Positions 1 to 7,732 of a DNA stretch of 28,417 bases are shown here, one piece after another (positions within the stretch are counted from its first letter, which is position 1; each line of letters begins with the position of its first letter). A program made the translations under genes and the position numbers. This DNA comes from a virus. A model generated the notes under the pieces. That model did not search any database. It saw only the letters and a program-made list of their open reading frames with translations, and was not told the origin of the DNA. The DNA is taken from positions 1 through 28,417 of the IMG/VR virus record IMGVR_UViG_3300023442_000020. One strand, written 5' to 3'.

Positions 1-608
1 CACCGGTTTCCCTCGTCCTTAATGCGGATGTATACCACCAAGGCATTGGGCGCGTCAGAATACCTCGGGCCGTGCTGGAGTAGCTGTAGTCCGGAAGTGG
101 TACCGACGCCTATGGTTATTGCCGTCTTGCTTATGGCGGCAGTCGTAGTGGTCTCTTTTGGTATAAAAATGTTCTTTAGTTGGCTGCGCTGGATGTCGCG
201 GGCCGTGAACTGGTAGGCGTTACCGTTCTGGACCACCTTTATCGAGTCGTTTATCTGATGCGTCTGGATAAGAGTGTAGCCGCTCGTCCAGTCCGCGCCT
301 TTCTCCCCAATCCAGTGCTGTACTCGCTTGGCGCGTAGTCCGTCGCCAGCTAATAGCTTACTATTCAGAAGAGCCGATAGCTGCCGGTTGGTATCAACGA
401 AGGTGAACGATATGCCGCCGATGGTAGCGTTGGCACGGATCGGGTTTAGCCCTTGGGAGAAGGCGGAGGCGTCTATTATGTCGCCGTAGAATATATCCGC
501 ATCAGCGACGCCATCCAGAACGATGTCCGGGTGACTGACAAAGTATTTTAGATCGGTGTTGGTGGTATCGAAAGAGACCACGTATACCGTGCGAGGCTCG
601 AACTTCAT
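1..608 (-). CDS. Tail-tip/hub-like structural protein, N-terminal part (runs off window)
   Basis: An open frame starts at the ATG at 608 and stays open to the left edge, so only about the first 202 residues are seen. The start overlaps the stop of the upstream LamG tail gene as ATGA, which implies translational coupling. The visible part begins MKFEPRTVYVVSF and is a soluble beta-rich sequence without a signal peptide or membrane segment. No catalytic motif is evident. Its place after the tape measure gene is where siphophages encode baseplate or tail-tip proteins. I infer a tail-tip or hub component, but I do not recognise the family with certainty, and the missing C-terminal part could change the assignment. 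Confidence 0.6.
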   Translation of the reverse strand, partial: MKFEPRTVYVVSFDTTNTDLKYFVSHPDIVLDGVADADIFYGDIIDASAFSQGLNPIRANATIGGISFTFVDTNRQLSALLNSKLLAGDGLRAKRVQHWIGEKGADWTSGYTLIQTHQINDSIKVVQNGNAYQFTARDIQRSQLKNIFIPKETTTTAAISKTAITIGVGTTSGLQLLQHGPRYSDAPNALVVYIRIKDEGNR

Positions 609-2056
609 TGGTTAGACTCCTGCATCTTCAGCGTCGCAGTAAACATGTCCTTCTTTGACAGCCGGGCATCCGCAACTTTAGTCGACTTCATAACCATCGC
701 CGTATCCGTCCCGTCTTCGTAAATATCTACTGTGAATACCTCAGACCCCTGCGTGGAGTACACCAGCTCGTCCAGCTCGGACAGAAGTGGGAAGGTAGTG
801 CTGTCTGTGCGATGTACGATGTCGGTGCCCAGCGACCAGTCGTACTCGTTGCGATGCACCAACGACACCCGCTTACCACTCAGCGTCACCGTTTCGTTCT
901 TCACCACGCTGCGGGATCTATCCGCGCTCTGTAGCGGGATGGTCAGGGTTCGCTGTACGCCTTCCTGCGTGTAGGTACTGTATTTTTTAAACAGGTGTTT
1001 CTCTTTGTTGTAGATGGCTTTTATTTGTGCGGCGGTTGGGGCGTAGGCGAAGGCGCGCCAGAGTGATAAACCATTATTGTTATTTGCATACGATGCGCCA
1101 CCTTGGTCAATCCCAAAACTCAGGGATGCGTTTGCATTATTGAGTGATCCTGCTGCATTATTGACCAACACACTGATCACTAATGCACCGTCCACATAGA
1201 CATGAAACGTGTTCCCTCGCCGAAGTGCTGCTACATGATGGGGCAAAGAGTCGTCATACACGTTTGATGTAGTGGCCGAATCAATTGTTGTCCCCCCGTC
1301 ATCTGACACAATAAAACGCAACGCACCATCTGGTCTATAAAATAATTGGATCAATGCACCAACCCAACCACCGGAATAATATCCGCGACTGAGGATCATC
1401 TCATAGCTGGTGGTTGGCGATTGATTAGACCACCCCATAAAACAAAAATCACCCGTTCCAAAATCAAGATCACTGTTGTATGGCTGCTCTAAATAGTTCG
1501 ATGCGCTGAATCCTGAATAACCCATCAACCCCGCCCCGGTAGCCACTGCGGATTTCGTGATTGAGCCGTAAACGCCGAGGCCGTTGTTTGCTGTTGATAA
1601 GTCGGGCACTGCTAGGCGTACTGATACGTTGTCGATATCTCCGGCAAATGTTGAAAGCGCATAAATATACAGGTTTGTATCAGCGCCCACGACTAAAGAA
1701 AATGTATATGTCCCATTTGCATAAACGTACGGAGTCCTAACGCCCCATGTTGCGAATATTGATACCCCTCCAGCCGTGATATTTGAAATTGTGAACGTTA
1801 CTAATATTGAGGTCCCTGCTGGTGGGAGAATTGATGATTGCTGTAAATATCCACTTGCCCCTGCGACATGACTTGCAACCCCAGAAGCAATCGTCCAACC
1901 CGTACTCTTAATCCAGTCAGTATCAGTCGCAAAATCCCCATTCGTCACCAACTCAGACCCCACCAACGTCTCCGCCGTGGTGTCCGCCATCCACGCGCCT
2001 TTCTCATCGCCAAGTAATGAGAGGCCGCGTTGTGCTGTGTATTTGAATATTGCCAT
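605..2056 (-). CDS. Tail protein with embedded carbohydrate-binding and LamG-like domains
   Basis: This 483-residue protein looks modular. Residues 1-31 are a short N-terminal segment. Residues about 32-150 (LVGSELVTNGDF onward) resemble a CBM4/9-type beta-sandwich. Residues about 165-350 are a LamG/concanavalin-like domain, with recognisable features at LDFGTGDFCFMGW and HHVAALRRGNTFHVYVDG. Residues about 355-483 form a different beta-rich tail domain. The start ATG overlaps the tape measure stop as TAATG, and the stop overlaps the next start. LamG and CBM folds usually bind glycans, so a receptor-binding role at the tail tip is a reasonable inference. The middle of the gene is visibly more A/T-rich than its ends, which suggests a swapped-in module. 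Confidence 0.75.
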   Translation of the reverse strand: MAIFKYTAQRGLSLLGDEKGAWMADTTAETLVGSELVTNGDFATDTDWIKSTGWTIASGVASHVAGASGYLQQSSILPPAGTSILVTFTISNITAGGVSIFATWGVRTPYVYANGTYTFSLVVGADTNLYIYALSTFAGDIDNVSVRLAVPDLSTANNGLGVYGSITKSAVATGAGLMGYSGFSASNYLEQPYNSDLDFGTGDFCFMGWSNQSPTTSYEMILSRGYYSGGWVGALIQLFYRPDGALRFIVSDDGGTTIDSATTSNVYDDSLPHHVAALRRGNTFHVYVDGALVISVLVNNAAGSLNNANASLSFGIDQGGASYANNNNGLSLWRAFAYAPTAAQIKAIYNKEKHLFKKYSTYTQEGVQRTLTIPLQSADRSRSVVKNETVTLSGKRVSLVHRNEYDWSLGTDIVHRTDSTTFPLLSELDELVYSTQGSEVFTVDIYEDGTDTAMVMKSTKVADARLSKKDMFTATLKMQESNQ

Positions 2057-4149
2057 TATTGCTGCACCGCCAAAGCGATCTCCTGTGCTTGTGGGGAATC
2101 CCGCCTTATAACGATCTGCGAGCCTTCATTTATCCGCTCACTCAGCCGGTCTATCATCTGGTCTATTTGCTCGTCACCGGGGTTCTCCGCGCCGATGAAC
2201 ACTATTGTTTGCTGGGTTATTTGCTCGTCCCTGCGCTGTTGGGCAAACTCTGCCGTCGGTAGAGCCGGTAAAGCCCCGCCAGAGCCTCCACCAGAGCCTC
2301 CACCAGAGCCTCCACCTGCGCCGCCTACGCCAGTGGAGCCTATACTGGTGCTGTTTATGGCCATTAAGCGGGCTGTGCCGCTGGCTATGGCCGCTGCCGC
2401 TGCCGCATAGGCACGGACCGGGCTGGTTGGGTCTGTGGTTATAATCTGAGAGTCATACGCCTTTTGCGCGGCAGAATACGTGCTCACAATAGTCTGCGCC
2501 GCAGCGAGCTTCTTCCAGATATCAAAGGACTTTTTGCCACCCTGCTTGGCGATGGCAGCAAGGCCGCCGAACAAGCTCTGCGCTACGGAAAGGCTGCGCT
2601 GTTGCGCCTGTTGCTGTAACTTCAACCTTCCGTCCTGTAGCTCCTTTTCTATGTTCATCAACAAGTCTTTGCGTTGCTGTCCGGTTATCAACTCCAACTG
2701 GAAGGCGTCCTCGACAATGAACTGCTTCTCCTCCAGAGATACAGCCAGTAAGTCGGCTTCGGCGGTGTATCCCTCTTGTAGCTTCGCGAGCTTTGCGGCT
2801 ATTGCGGCCTGCCCAGTTTCCTCGGCTGTTACGTTACCCGCCAAGGCTATCCCGGTGTCCTGTTGCGGCGCGGCTGCGGCAGCGGCCATTTTTGCCTGTA
2901 GCTCTTCAAACTTGGCCTGTATTTCAACCATCTTCTTTTCTATGGCGGTGCTAGGTAGCTCTCCCATCAGGAGGTCGTTTATCTCCTGCATCGTTTGGGT
3001 CATTGCCGCCGCCATCTTGTCCGCTTCTTGCTGGACCGCGGTCGCACCGAGATCAACGCGCTGTAGCTCATCCACGCCGAGCATCTTGGCTAGACGCGGA
3101 AAGTCTTTCACCATCTGATTGGTTGAATCAACAACGTTGTTGATCATATCCTCTATGCTGGTGGCGAGTGCGGAAGCCGCCGCCGTTATCGTGAACTTCA
3201 GGGCGTCCCATGCCAGCTCCACGGATTTTGCGATGATTATGATTCCATAGATACCGTCAGCCAGAACGCCAACCGCGCCAGCGGCGGTCTTCGCTCCTTC
3301 TATTATATTGGTGGCCCAGACCTTGGCGGTATCGTCGCCGCGTTCCAGCGCACCGCCGATGTCCTTGTCTATGGTCATCCCGATGGCTTTAAAGTAGTTG
3401 AACACCCCGGCGTCCATAACGGTGTTGCGCCATTGGAACCACTTGTCCGCCATCATTGACGTCATACCGTCCCAAGTAGTGGACATCTCCAGCGCGGCGT
3501 CCTTAAACTTACCGTTGACTGCGCCAAACACCTCAAGGAATTTTTTCTTGAACTCCTCTCCAGATACAGAAGCCCCGGCGGCTATCCCCATCATTGCCGT
3601 TACACCAGCGTCCCTAAACCTGTCAGCCGCCCCGCTACCAGCGGAGAAGGCGCGGGCTATCTGGTCAGCAGCTCCAGTTATTCCACCCACCTTTTCGCCA
3701 AAGATGGCGGCCACGTTAGCCGCGGCCTGCGTCATCTCCACTATAGTGTCGCGATCTTTGCCGAACGCTGTGGATAGACGAGTGGCGGATGAGGTGATGT
3801 CCTCCAGTTCAAACGGCAGCTTCCCGGCAATAGTGGATAGCTGGTCGAATAGCAGGTTCGCTTCGTAAGTAGACCCAAGCAGGGTCTTCAACTGTATCTG
3901 TAACTGCTCCGAGGTGCGAGCAGCGTCAAGGAACTGCTTGGCTAGGAAGCCAACGGAGATACCAGCTATCGCCGTGTTTAGCATGTTGACCGAGTTGGTA
4001 ATGCCTCGGAACTTGTTGGCTATGCTTTTGGTTTTAGCTCCGATCTTCCTTTCAAAAGACCCGGTGTTCTTAACCGCCCTGTCAAGGTCACGCTTCAGGC
4101 CATCTATGTCGGCAACAATGTCAACAACAAGTTCGTCAATTACCGCCAT
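2056..4149 (-). CDS. Tail tape measure protein
   Basis: At 697 residues it is the largest protein here. It follows the tail chaperone genes, as tape measure genes do. The N-terminal 200 residues (IDGLKRDLDRAVKNTGSFER, then AARTSEQLQIQLKTLLGS and FELEDITSSATRLSTAFG) match the classic conserved start of siphophage tape measures. A hydrophobic stretch lies around residues 285-325, followed by helical Q/A/K-rich sequence that probably forms coiled coil. Near the C-terminus is a glycine/serine linker encoded by a tandem 12-bp repeat. The protein sets tail length inside the tube and may take part in DNA ejection. The length is modest, implying a fairly short tail. The start overlaps the end of the frameshifted chaperone frame. 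Confidence 0.9.
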   Translation of the reverse strand: MAVIDELVVDIVADIDGLKRDLDRAVKNTGSFERKIGAKTKSIANKFRGITNSVNMLNTAIAGISVGFLAKQFLDAARTSEQLQIQLKTLLGSTYEANLLFDQLSTIAGKLPFELEDITSSATRLSTAFGKDRDTIVEMTQAAANVAAIFGEKVGGITGAADQIARAFSAGSGAADRFRDAGVTAMMGIAAGASVSGEEFKKKFLEVFGAVNGKFKDAALEMSTTWDGMTSMMADKWFQWRNTVMDAGVFNYFKAIGMTIDKDIGGALERGDDTAKVWATNIIEGAKTAAGAVGVLADGIYGIIIIAKSVELAWDALKFTITAAASALATSIEDMINNVVDSTNQMVKDFPRLAKMLGVDELQRVDLGATAVQQEADKMAAAMTQTMQEINDLLMGELPSTAIEKKMVEIQAKFEELQAKMAAAAAAPQQDTGIALAGNVTAEETGQAAIAAKLAKLQEGYTAEADLLAVSLEEKQFIVEDAFQLELITGQQRKDLLMNIEKELQDGRLKLQQQAQQRSLSVAQSLFGGLAAIAKQGGKKSFDIWKKLAAAQTIVSTYSAAQKAYDSQIITTDPTSPVRAYAAAAAAIASGTARLMAINSTSIGSTGVGGAGGGSGGGSGGGSGGALPALPTAEFAQQRRDEQITQQTIVFIGAENPGDEQIDQMIDRLSERINEGSQIVIRRDSPQAQEIALAVQQ
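2279..2316. repeat. Tandem 12-bp repeat within the tape measure gene
   Basis: Three perfect copies of AGAGCCTCCACC occupy 2281-2316, preceded by a partial copy. On the coding (minus) strand they encode repeated GGGS units in the C-terminal part of the tape measure protein. Such a repeat can change copy number by slippage without breaking the frame, giving a variable flexible linker. Confidence 0.9.
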
Positions 4150-4710
4150 GTCGTAATCCTCCGCGTGGCCTTGCGTTTAATTTCTGCGTTGCCTTCTGCC
4201 TGAGCATTTCCTGTTGTTCCTGTTCCGCCCGTATCTTGAAGAATAGCGACCACTCCATAAGTTCTTGCGCGTCCATGCGGGACATCATTTCCTTGCGAGT
4301 CATACCGCCCAGCTTCTCGGCTAGGTGGAACTGGAACTGTCTGTCTGGTCGCTTTCTAAGTTTTTTTCCAGCACCTCTACGTCTGCCTGCGTCAAGGAGT
4401 TCATGCGCTGCGCCACCGCAAACACGCGATCCACAGCAACCACGCTCTTATTACCTAGAGCCTCGATGTCTTCCTCGCTGAATACCCGGTTACCTTCTTC
4501 ATCCACGATGACGAACGCCAGCAGCCGTGCGCGAACATTGGCAACCCGGTCGCCATCCCGCCCAGCAACAAGATCCTGCTCGTACAGGTCTCTTTCACCC
4601 GCAGACATGGAACGAACGCGGACGCTGCCGCCCCACTCCGGAACATCCACGGTTTTCGCTGAGGCGAAGTCGTCCGCAGATAATATTTGATCTCTTGTTA
4701 AAAACGCCAT
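4136..4710 (-). CDS. Tail assembly chaperone, long form made by -1 frameshift (gpGT-like)
   Basis: The short chaperone frame (4710-4321) contains the heptamer A AAA AAC at 4366-4360 in the correct phase for a -1 shift. After the shift, reading resumes with CTT at 4360 and stays open for 74 codons to a TGA at 4138-4136, giving a 191-residue fusion of 117 plus 74 residues. The extension includes FHLAEKLGGMTRKEMMSRMD and AQELMEWSLFFKIRAEQEQ, which resembles the T part of lambda-type GT chaperones (LAEKLG-MT, a short helix, then ELxEW). It overlaps the tape measure start by 14 bases. The long form would bind the tape measure protein and the G part would recruit tail tube subunits. Frameshifting itself is inferred from sequence. 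Confidence 0.8.
4321..4710 (-). CDS. Tail assembly chaperone, short form (gpG-like)
   Basis: This 129-residue, acidic, helical protein starts MAFLTRDQILSADDFASAKT. It contains VDVPEWGGSVRVRSMSAGER, the typical opening of phage tail assembly chaperones of the G type (a VxVPEWGG-VxVRxLsaxER pattern). It lies between the tail tube genes and the tape measure gene, the conserved position for this function. The zero-frame product ends at a TAG at 4323-4321 with a serine-rich tail. A fraction of ribosomes probably shift at 4366-4360 to make the longer form. It is absent from mature virions in known systems and acts only during tail assembly. Confidence 0.88.
   Translation of the reverse strand: MAFLTRDQILSADDFASAKTVDVPEWGGSVRVRSMSAGERDLYEQDLVAGRDGDRVANVRARLLAFVIVDEEGNRVFSEEDIEALGNKSVVAVDRVFAVAQRMNSLTQADVEVLEKNLESDQTDSSSST
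4360..4366 (-). other. -1 ribosomal slippery heptamer A AAA AAC
   Basis: Read on the minus strand, the bases from 4366 to 4360 are A AAA AAC. The zero-frame codons are GAA AAA AAC (4368-4360), so the heptamer is in the exact X XXY YYZ phase needed for tandem -1 slippage. A AAA AAC is among the most efficient known bacterial slippery sequences. The shift joins the G-like and T-like chaperone frames. Confidence 0.88.
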
Positions 4711-4740
4711 GTTGTACTCCTCTAATGTGTGTGGTTGGTG

Positions 4741-5151
4741 TTATACGGTTGCGCGTGTCAGGTCACCATCTCCCGGGAATGTCACGGATGTCTTTTCCAG
4801 TTCACCAACGCCACCAGCGATAGGACTGTAGCTCTCCAACAATACGTTGCCGCTGTAGGACGGATTGGTGGTGCTCACCGCGCCGCTGGTTGGTTTTACA
4901 ACAATGGAGAAAGCCGCAGCACCAACGAGTGGGAACAGCGTCGCGTCTACGTTACTGGTTGCGTAGTCCTGATTGAACTCCACGTCGATACTGAAGTCCT
5001 TCAGCCCGGCAATACGGGAACGGGAGTTTGCACCCATCGCCGTCTTGTCCAGTATTTCCGCGCTATAGTTGATTGTGACAGACGACACGCGGCTGGATAA
5101 ATCCACGCTGTTGACCACCACGGATGCGTCTTTCAATACGATTTCAGCCAT
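4741..5151 (-). CDS. Tail tube protein paralogue, short form
   Basis: This 136-residue protein starts MAEIVLKDASVVVNSVDLSS after a good GGAGAAGGA-type ribosome binding site. It carries the segment AEILDKTAMGANSRSRIAGL, shared almost unchanged with the next gene upstream (AEILDKTTIGATSRQRIAGL). Its C-terminal half (LLESYSPIAGGVGELEKTSV) also aligns with the paralogue. The size, beta-rich composition and location directly upstream of the chaperones fit a siphophage tail tube subunit. With two paralogues present, one may be the main tube protein and the other a minor or terminal ring; which is which cannot be told from sequence. Confidence 0.75.
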   Translation of the reverse strand: MAEIVLKDASVVVNSVDLSSRVSSVTINYSAEILDKTAMGANSRSRIAGLKDFSIDVEFNQDYATSNVDATLFPLVGAAAFSIVVKPTSGAVSTTNPSYSGNVLLESYSPIAGGVGELEKTSVTFPGDGDLTRATV

Positions 5152-5163
5152 CTTCCTTCTCCT

Positions 5164-5880
5164 CTATAAAATACCAATAGAAACAATAAAATCCACTGTC
5201 GTACCCGTGTACGTCCAGCTAACCCTCCACCAATCGTCCGCTATTGCCCCGGCTATTGGCGCGAGCCATTCCCCGCCTATAGCGGTGGCTGCCGTGAATG
5301 TTGCTTGCGTAATCGGGCTTGTCATACCAGAGGCGTTGTCACTCTCCACCGTAACCGTAAGCGTGCCGCCGGTAATGCTGGTGATGTGTAATGCCGCGTA
5401 GAGCTTCTGGGTTGCCCCCACGGCCCCGAGCTGGCGGGCCGTACCACTACCCCCGGCGGTTCGCGTAGCGTTGTGCATTACAGTACCCCGCACCAGCTCG
5501 TCCTCATTAAGCTCCGCGGATACAGAGAACGGCATCACCTCGCCAATCGCGCCACCGGGGGAATACTCACCCACCAACACGCTGGATATGAACGCATCAT
5601 CACCATCAGCCCCGGATGTCGGGCTTATTGTCATCGGATCTGACGTGCCGCCGACCTTGCCAAACAGGATACCATCAGGCTCACCAGTACCGGCGCTCCA
5701 GAATCCCTCGTGCTGCATCTCCATTGTCTTGAGACCGGCTATACGCTGGCGGGAAGTCGCGCCGATGGTCGTCTTGTCCAGTATCTCCGCCCCTGCGTTT
5801 ATTGCGAGGGCGTTCATATTACCCGAGAAGTCATACCCACCGAATAATAGTTTGCCGTTTGTTATAACCAGTTCCGCCAT
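5164..5880 (-). CDS. Tail tube protein paralogue with extra C-terminal domain
   Basis: This 238-residue protein has residues 1-150 homologous to the whole 136-residue neighbour, including AEILDKTTIGATSRQRIAGL and VLVGEYSPGGAIGEVMPFSV. A glycine-rich linker (ATRTAGGSGTARQLGA) leads to an extra domain of about 85 residues (LYAALHITSITGGTLTVTVE onward, with EWLAPIAGAIADDWWRVSW). This extra domain resembles Ig-like or binding domains displayed on phage tails, an inference from position and beta composition. It starts at an ATG after GAGGAGATTGAC. Tail tube proteins with a surface-exposed C-terminal domain are known in siphophages. Confidence 0.72.
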   Translation of the reverse strand: MAELVITNGKLLFGGYDFSGNMNALAINAGAEILDKTTIGATSRQRIAGLKTMEMQHEGFWSAGTGEPDGILFGKVGGTSDPMTISPTSGADGDDAFISSVLVGEYSPGGAIGEVMPFSVSAELNEDELVRGTVMHNATRTAGGSGTARQLGAVGATQKLYAALHITSITGGTLTVTVESDNASGMTSPITQATFTAATAIGGEWLAPIAGAIADDWWRVSWTYTGTTVDFIVSIGIL

Positions 5881-5891
5881 GTCAATCTCCT

Positions 5892-6293
5892 CTATTCGTG
5901 TAGCAAGACGACGAACGTCTGTATGCCGTGGTGGGTGAACCCGTCGGCCTCTTTAATCGTACTCTGGAATTGCAGCCGCGTCGAAATATGGGTATTTCCG
6001 GCCACTGTCAGGGAGCCGTTGTGCAGGATACCGGCAATGATATTCATTATGTCCTTGACTTCCTTCCTGCCCTCGGCACGCGACCATGTATCTATCTGGA
6101 GGACGTACTTGCCTCCGTCTTGCTGCATAGCTCCCCACCATTCGTAATTGTCGTCACCGATAGTTATATAGGGATGTGCGGATGTTTGCGGCACGAAGTC
6201 GTAGACGCCGTTGATTGCCGCCATCAGAGTAGCGTCGCCCGTCAGCGCGCCATAGACGGCTTTCTGTAAATCGGACAAGGCGTCAACGGCCAC
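5892..6293 (-). CDS. Tail completion/terminator protein, DUF3168 family
   Basis: This 133-residue protein starts at a GTG (6293), seven bases after a GGAGG ribosome binding site. The sequence shows the DUF3168 pattern: an N-terminal LQKAVYGALTGDATLMAAIN helix, then GVYDFVPQTSAHPYITIGDD, then VLQIDTWSRAEGRKEVKDIM. Members sit between HK97 gp10-like proteins and the tail tube gene and are thought to cap the tail for joining to the head. It overlaps the end of the gp10-like gene by 11 bases, consistent with a coupled cassette. Confidence 0.85.
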   Translation of the reverse strand: MAVDALSDLQKAVYGALTGDATLMAAINGVYDFVPQTSAHPYITIGDDNYEWWGAMQQDGGKYVLQIDTWSRAEGRKEVKDIMNIIAGILHNGSLTVAGNTHISTRLQFQSTIKEADGFTHHGIQTFVVLLHE

Positions 6294-6768
6294 TTGTAAC
6301 CCTCCGTATTCCTGCTTTATAGGACTTCTTCAATCTCAACACAATGTCTTGCGCCTTCCTGCGTAGGGCCGGGCGAATATACGGGCGGGGAGCGATGTAT
6401 ACCCCGCGGCTATCTTTTCCGCCGAACTCCATGCGGGCAGCGTATACAATATTGGTCGCATCGTTGACGCCTACGCTGGCCTTCATCCCTCTTTCGCTTA
6501 AGGTGAAGTTTATATGACTCGCCAGCCTGCCGGAATCCGTCGCCGGAGCTTCGCCGGGTGCTGAGGCGCGATGCCATTTTGTCTTCCCCCGCTTGTAGGC
6601 TCTGCCCGTCTTCGGCCCCTTCTGTATGGACATTCGCATGTCGTTCTGTAACATCAGGGCCGACGCCGACACCCCTTTGGCTACTTCCTGACGAACTACC
6701 TCCGGGAGGCTGCGCAGCTTATTTGATAGCGAGCTGAGACCGGATATCTTCATGGTCTTTTTCTTCAT
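6283..6768 (-). CDS. HK97 gp10-like tail completion protein
   Basis: This 161-residue basic protein has ISGLSSLSNKLRSLPEVVRQ near the start, APATDSGRLASHINFTLSER in the middle and YAARMEFGGKDSRGVYIAPR followed by PYIRPALRRK near the end. This order (helix, GxL-type segment, Y-E-G, PRPYIRPAL) is the signature of the HK97 gp10 family. The ATG at 6768 overlaps the stop of the head closure gene as ATGA. The family works at the head-tail interface. A second in-frame ATG lies at 6753, but the first has the better coupling geometry. Confidence 0.87.
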   Translation of the reverse strand: MKKKTMKISGLSSLSNKLRSLPEVVRQEVAKGVSASALMLQNDMRMSIQKGPKTGRAYKRGKTKWHRASAPGEAPATDSGRLASHINFTLSERGMKASVGVNDATNIVYAARMEFGGKDSRGVYIAPRPYIRPALRRKAQDIVLRLKKSYKAGIRRVTSGR

Positions 6769-7097
6769 ACCGCAACCCCGGCCTGTAACCGTATCATCAA
6801 GAACCGCCGCTTCTGGTCGTTGTTGAACACATTGCGAACATTGTAGGCCGCCCCTTGGATAACCACTCTGTCCGCCGGTAGTACATCGCGGCGATAGCGG
6901 ATTCTGAGCATGTATTCTTGGACGTTGGTCTGTTGCTCGGACACCTGCTTTTCGTTGCCGGATTTAACAGTAAGGTCTCCCCACACTGTAGCATAGGCGT
7001 CCCACGTTCTGGTGTAGCCGCCTGCGCCATCCGGTAGCCGGGTCTCCCGCTCCAGCGTACACCGCCGGTTCATCTTGCCCGCGCCGGTGCTAATCAC
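6765..7097 (-). CDS. Head closure/head-tail joining protein (SPP1 gp16-like)
   Basis: The 110-residue frame contains MNRRCTLERETRLPDGAGGY, TRTWDAYATVWGDLTVKSGN and AADRV-type segments (LPADRVVIQGAAYNVRNVF), typical of the phage head-tail joining family with the pattern Rxxx-DxxGGxxxxW-xxxxxVWA. I chose the GTG at 7097 because it overlaps the upstream stop as GTGA and has GGAG eight bases before it. An internal ATG at 7073 lacks a clear ribosome binding site. A far longer in-frame extension into the connector gene is unlikely. The protein would plug the connector after packaging. Confidence 0.82.
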   Translation of the reverse strand: MISTGAGKMNRRCTLERETRLPDGAGGYTRTWDAYATVWGDLTVKSGNEKQVSEQQTNVQEYMLRIRYRRDVLPADRVVIQGAAYNVRNVFNNDQKRRFLMIRLQAGVAV

Positions 7098-7732
7098 AAC
7101 CGACTCCGTTTGTACTGCGCAAGTAGCGCACCAACCGCCATAGGTACTGAGTCTATTTTGCTGTAGGAAGTCGCCTCGCGGTTCTCGTACCAGTGCCCAA
7201 CCAGCATCAGCATCGCCTGCTTTATCGGCTGCGGAATATCGGTGGCCTTGGTGCCGTAGCCGGTGACATACTCGATGACCACGCCGTTGTGGTGGCGCAG
7301 GTCGGTCGGCCAACTGTAGCCATAGACCAACGACACCCGGTCGCCGTAGGTATCCACAAAGTAAGCAGCCGTGCTTAATACGGATGCGGTGTTGGCTTCG
7401 TCGTAGGTCGTTATGCTGGTGACTGATATCAACGGGCCTTTAGGCAGCCACAGCTCATCCTTGTTCGGGAAATGATCGAAGACGATCTGCCAAGTCTGCG
7501 ACACCAGACTTCTGTTGATATCGTTCTCCACGTAAGTGCGGGCGGCAGTTATCAGCGCGTTTATCAGCGCGTCATCTTCTGTTATTCCTGGCTCCAGTCT
7601 TATGTGGTTTTTGACCTCCAGTATATCGACAGGCTCCACCGTAGCGTCTACGGTTCGGCGGATACCCGAGAACATTTTATGCTGGGAAGCCCGCGGGTCT
7701 TGCGCCATTAAAGTTTCGAGAGGCGAGGCCAT
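7094..7732 (-). CDS. Head-tail connector protein (gp6-like adaptor)
   Basis: This 212-residue protein contains EPVDILEVKNHIRLEPGITE and DDALINALITAARTYVENDI, the helical opening of phage gp6-like head-tail connectors, followed by SLVSQTWQIVFDHFP and a beta-hairpin region. Its C-terminal part (QPIKQAMLMLVGHWYENREA) is the usual closing helix. It forms the ring below the portal. Its start is preceded by GGAGAA inside the upstream small gene, and its stop overlaps the GTG start of the closure gene. Confidence 0.87.
   Translation of the reverse strand: MASPLETLMAQDPRASQHKMFSGIRRTVDATVEPVDILEVKNHIRLEPGITEDDALINALITAARTYVENDINRSLVSQTWQIVFDHFPNKDELWLPKGPLISVTSITTYDEANTASVLSTAAYFVDTYGDRVSLVYGYSWPTDLRHHNGVVIEYVTGYGTKATDIPQPIKQAMLMLVGHWYENREATSYSKIDSVPMAVGALLAQYKRSRL

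Noticed and set aside
2030-4156. Several plus-strand frames opposite the tape measure gene
   Set aside because: Low-complexity alanine/serine/cysteine-rich translations typical of antisense shadows; the minus-strand gene is certain.
7074-7313. Longer head closure protein starting at 7313
   Set aside because: The extension is a shadow inside the connector gene; the GTG at 7097 has GGAG and GTGA coupling.
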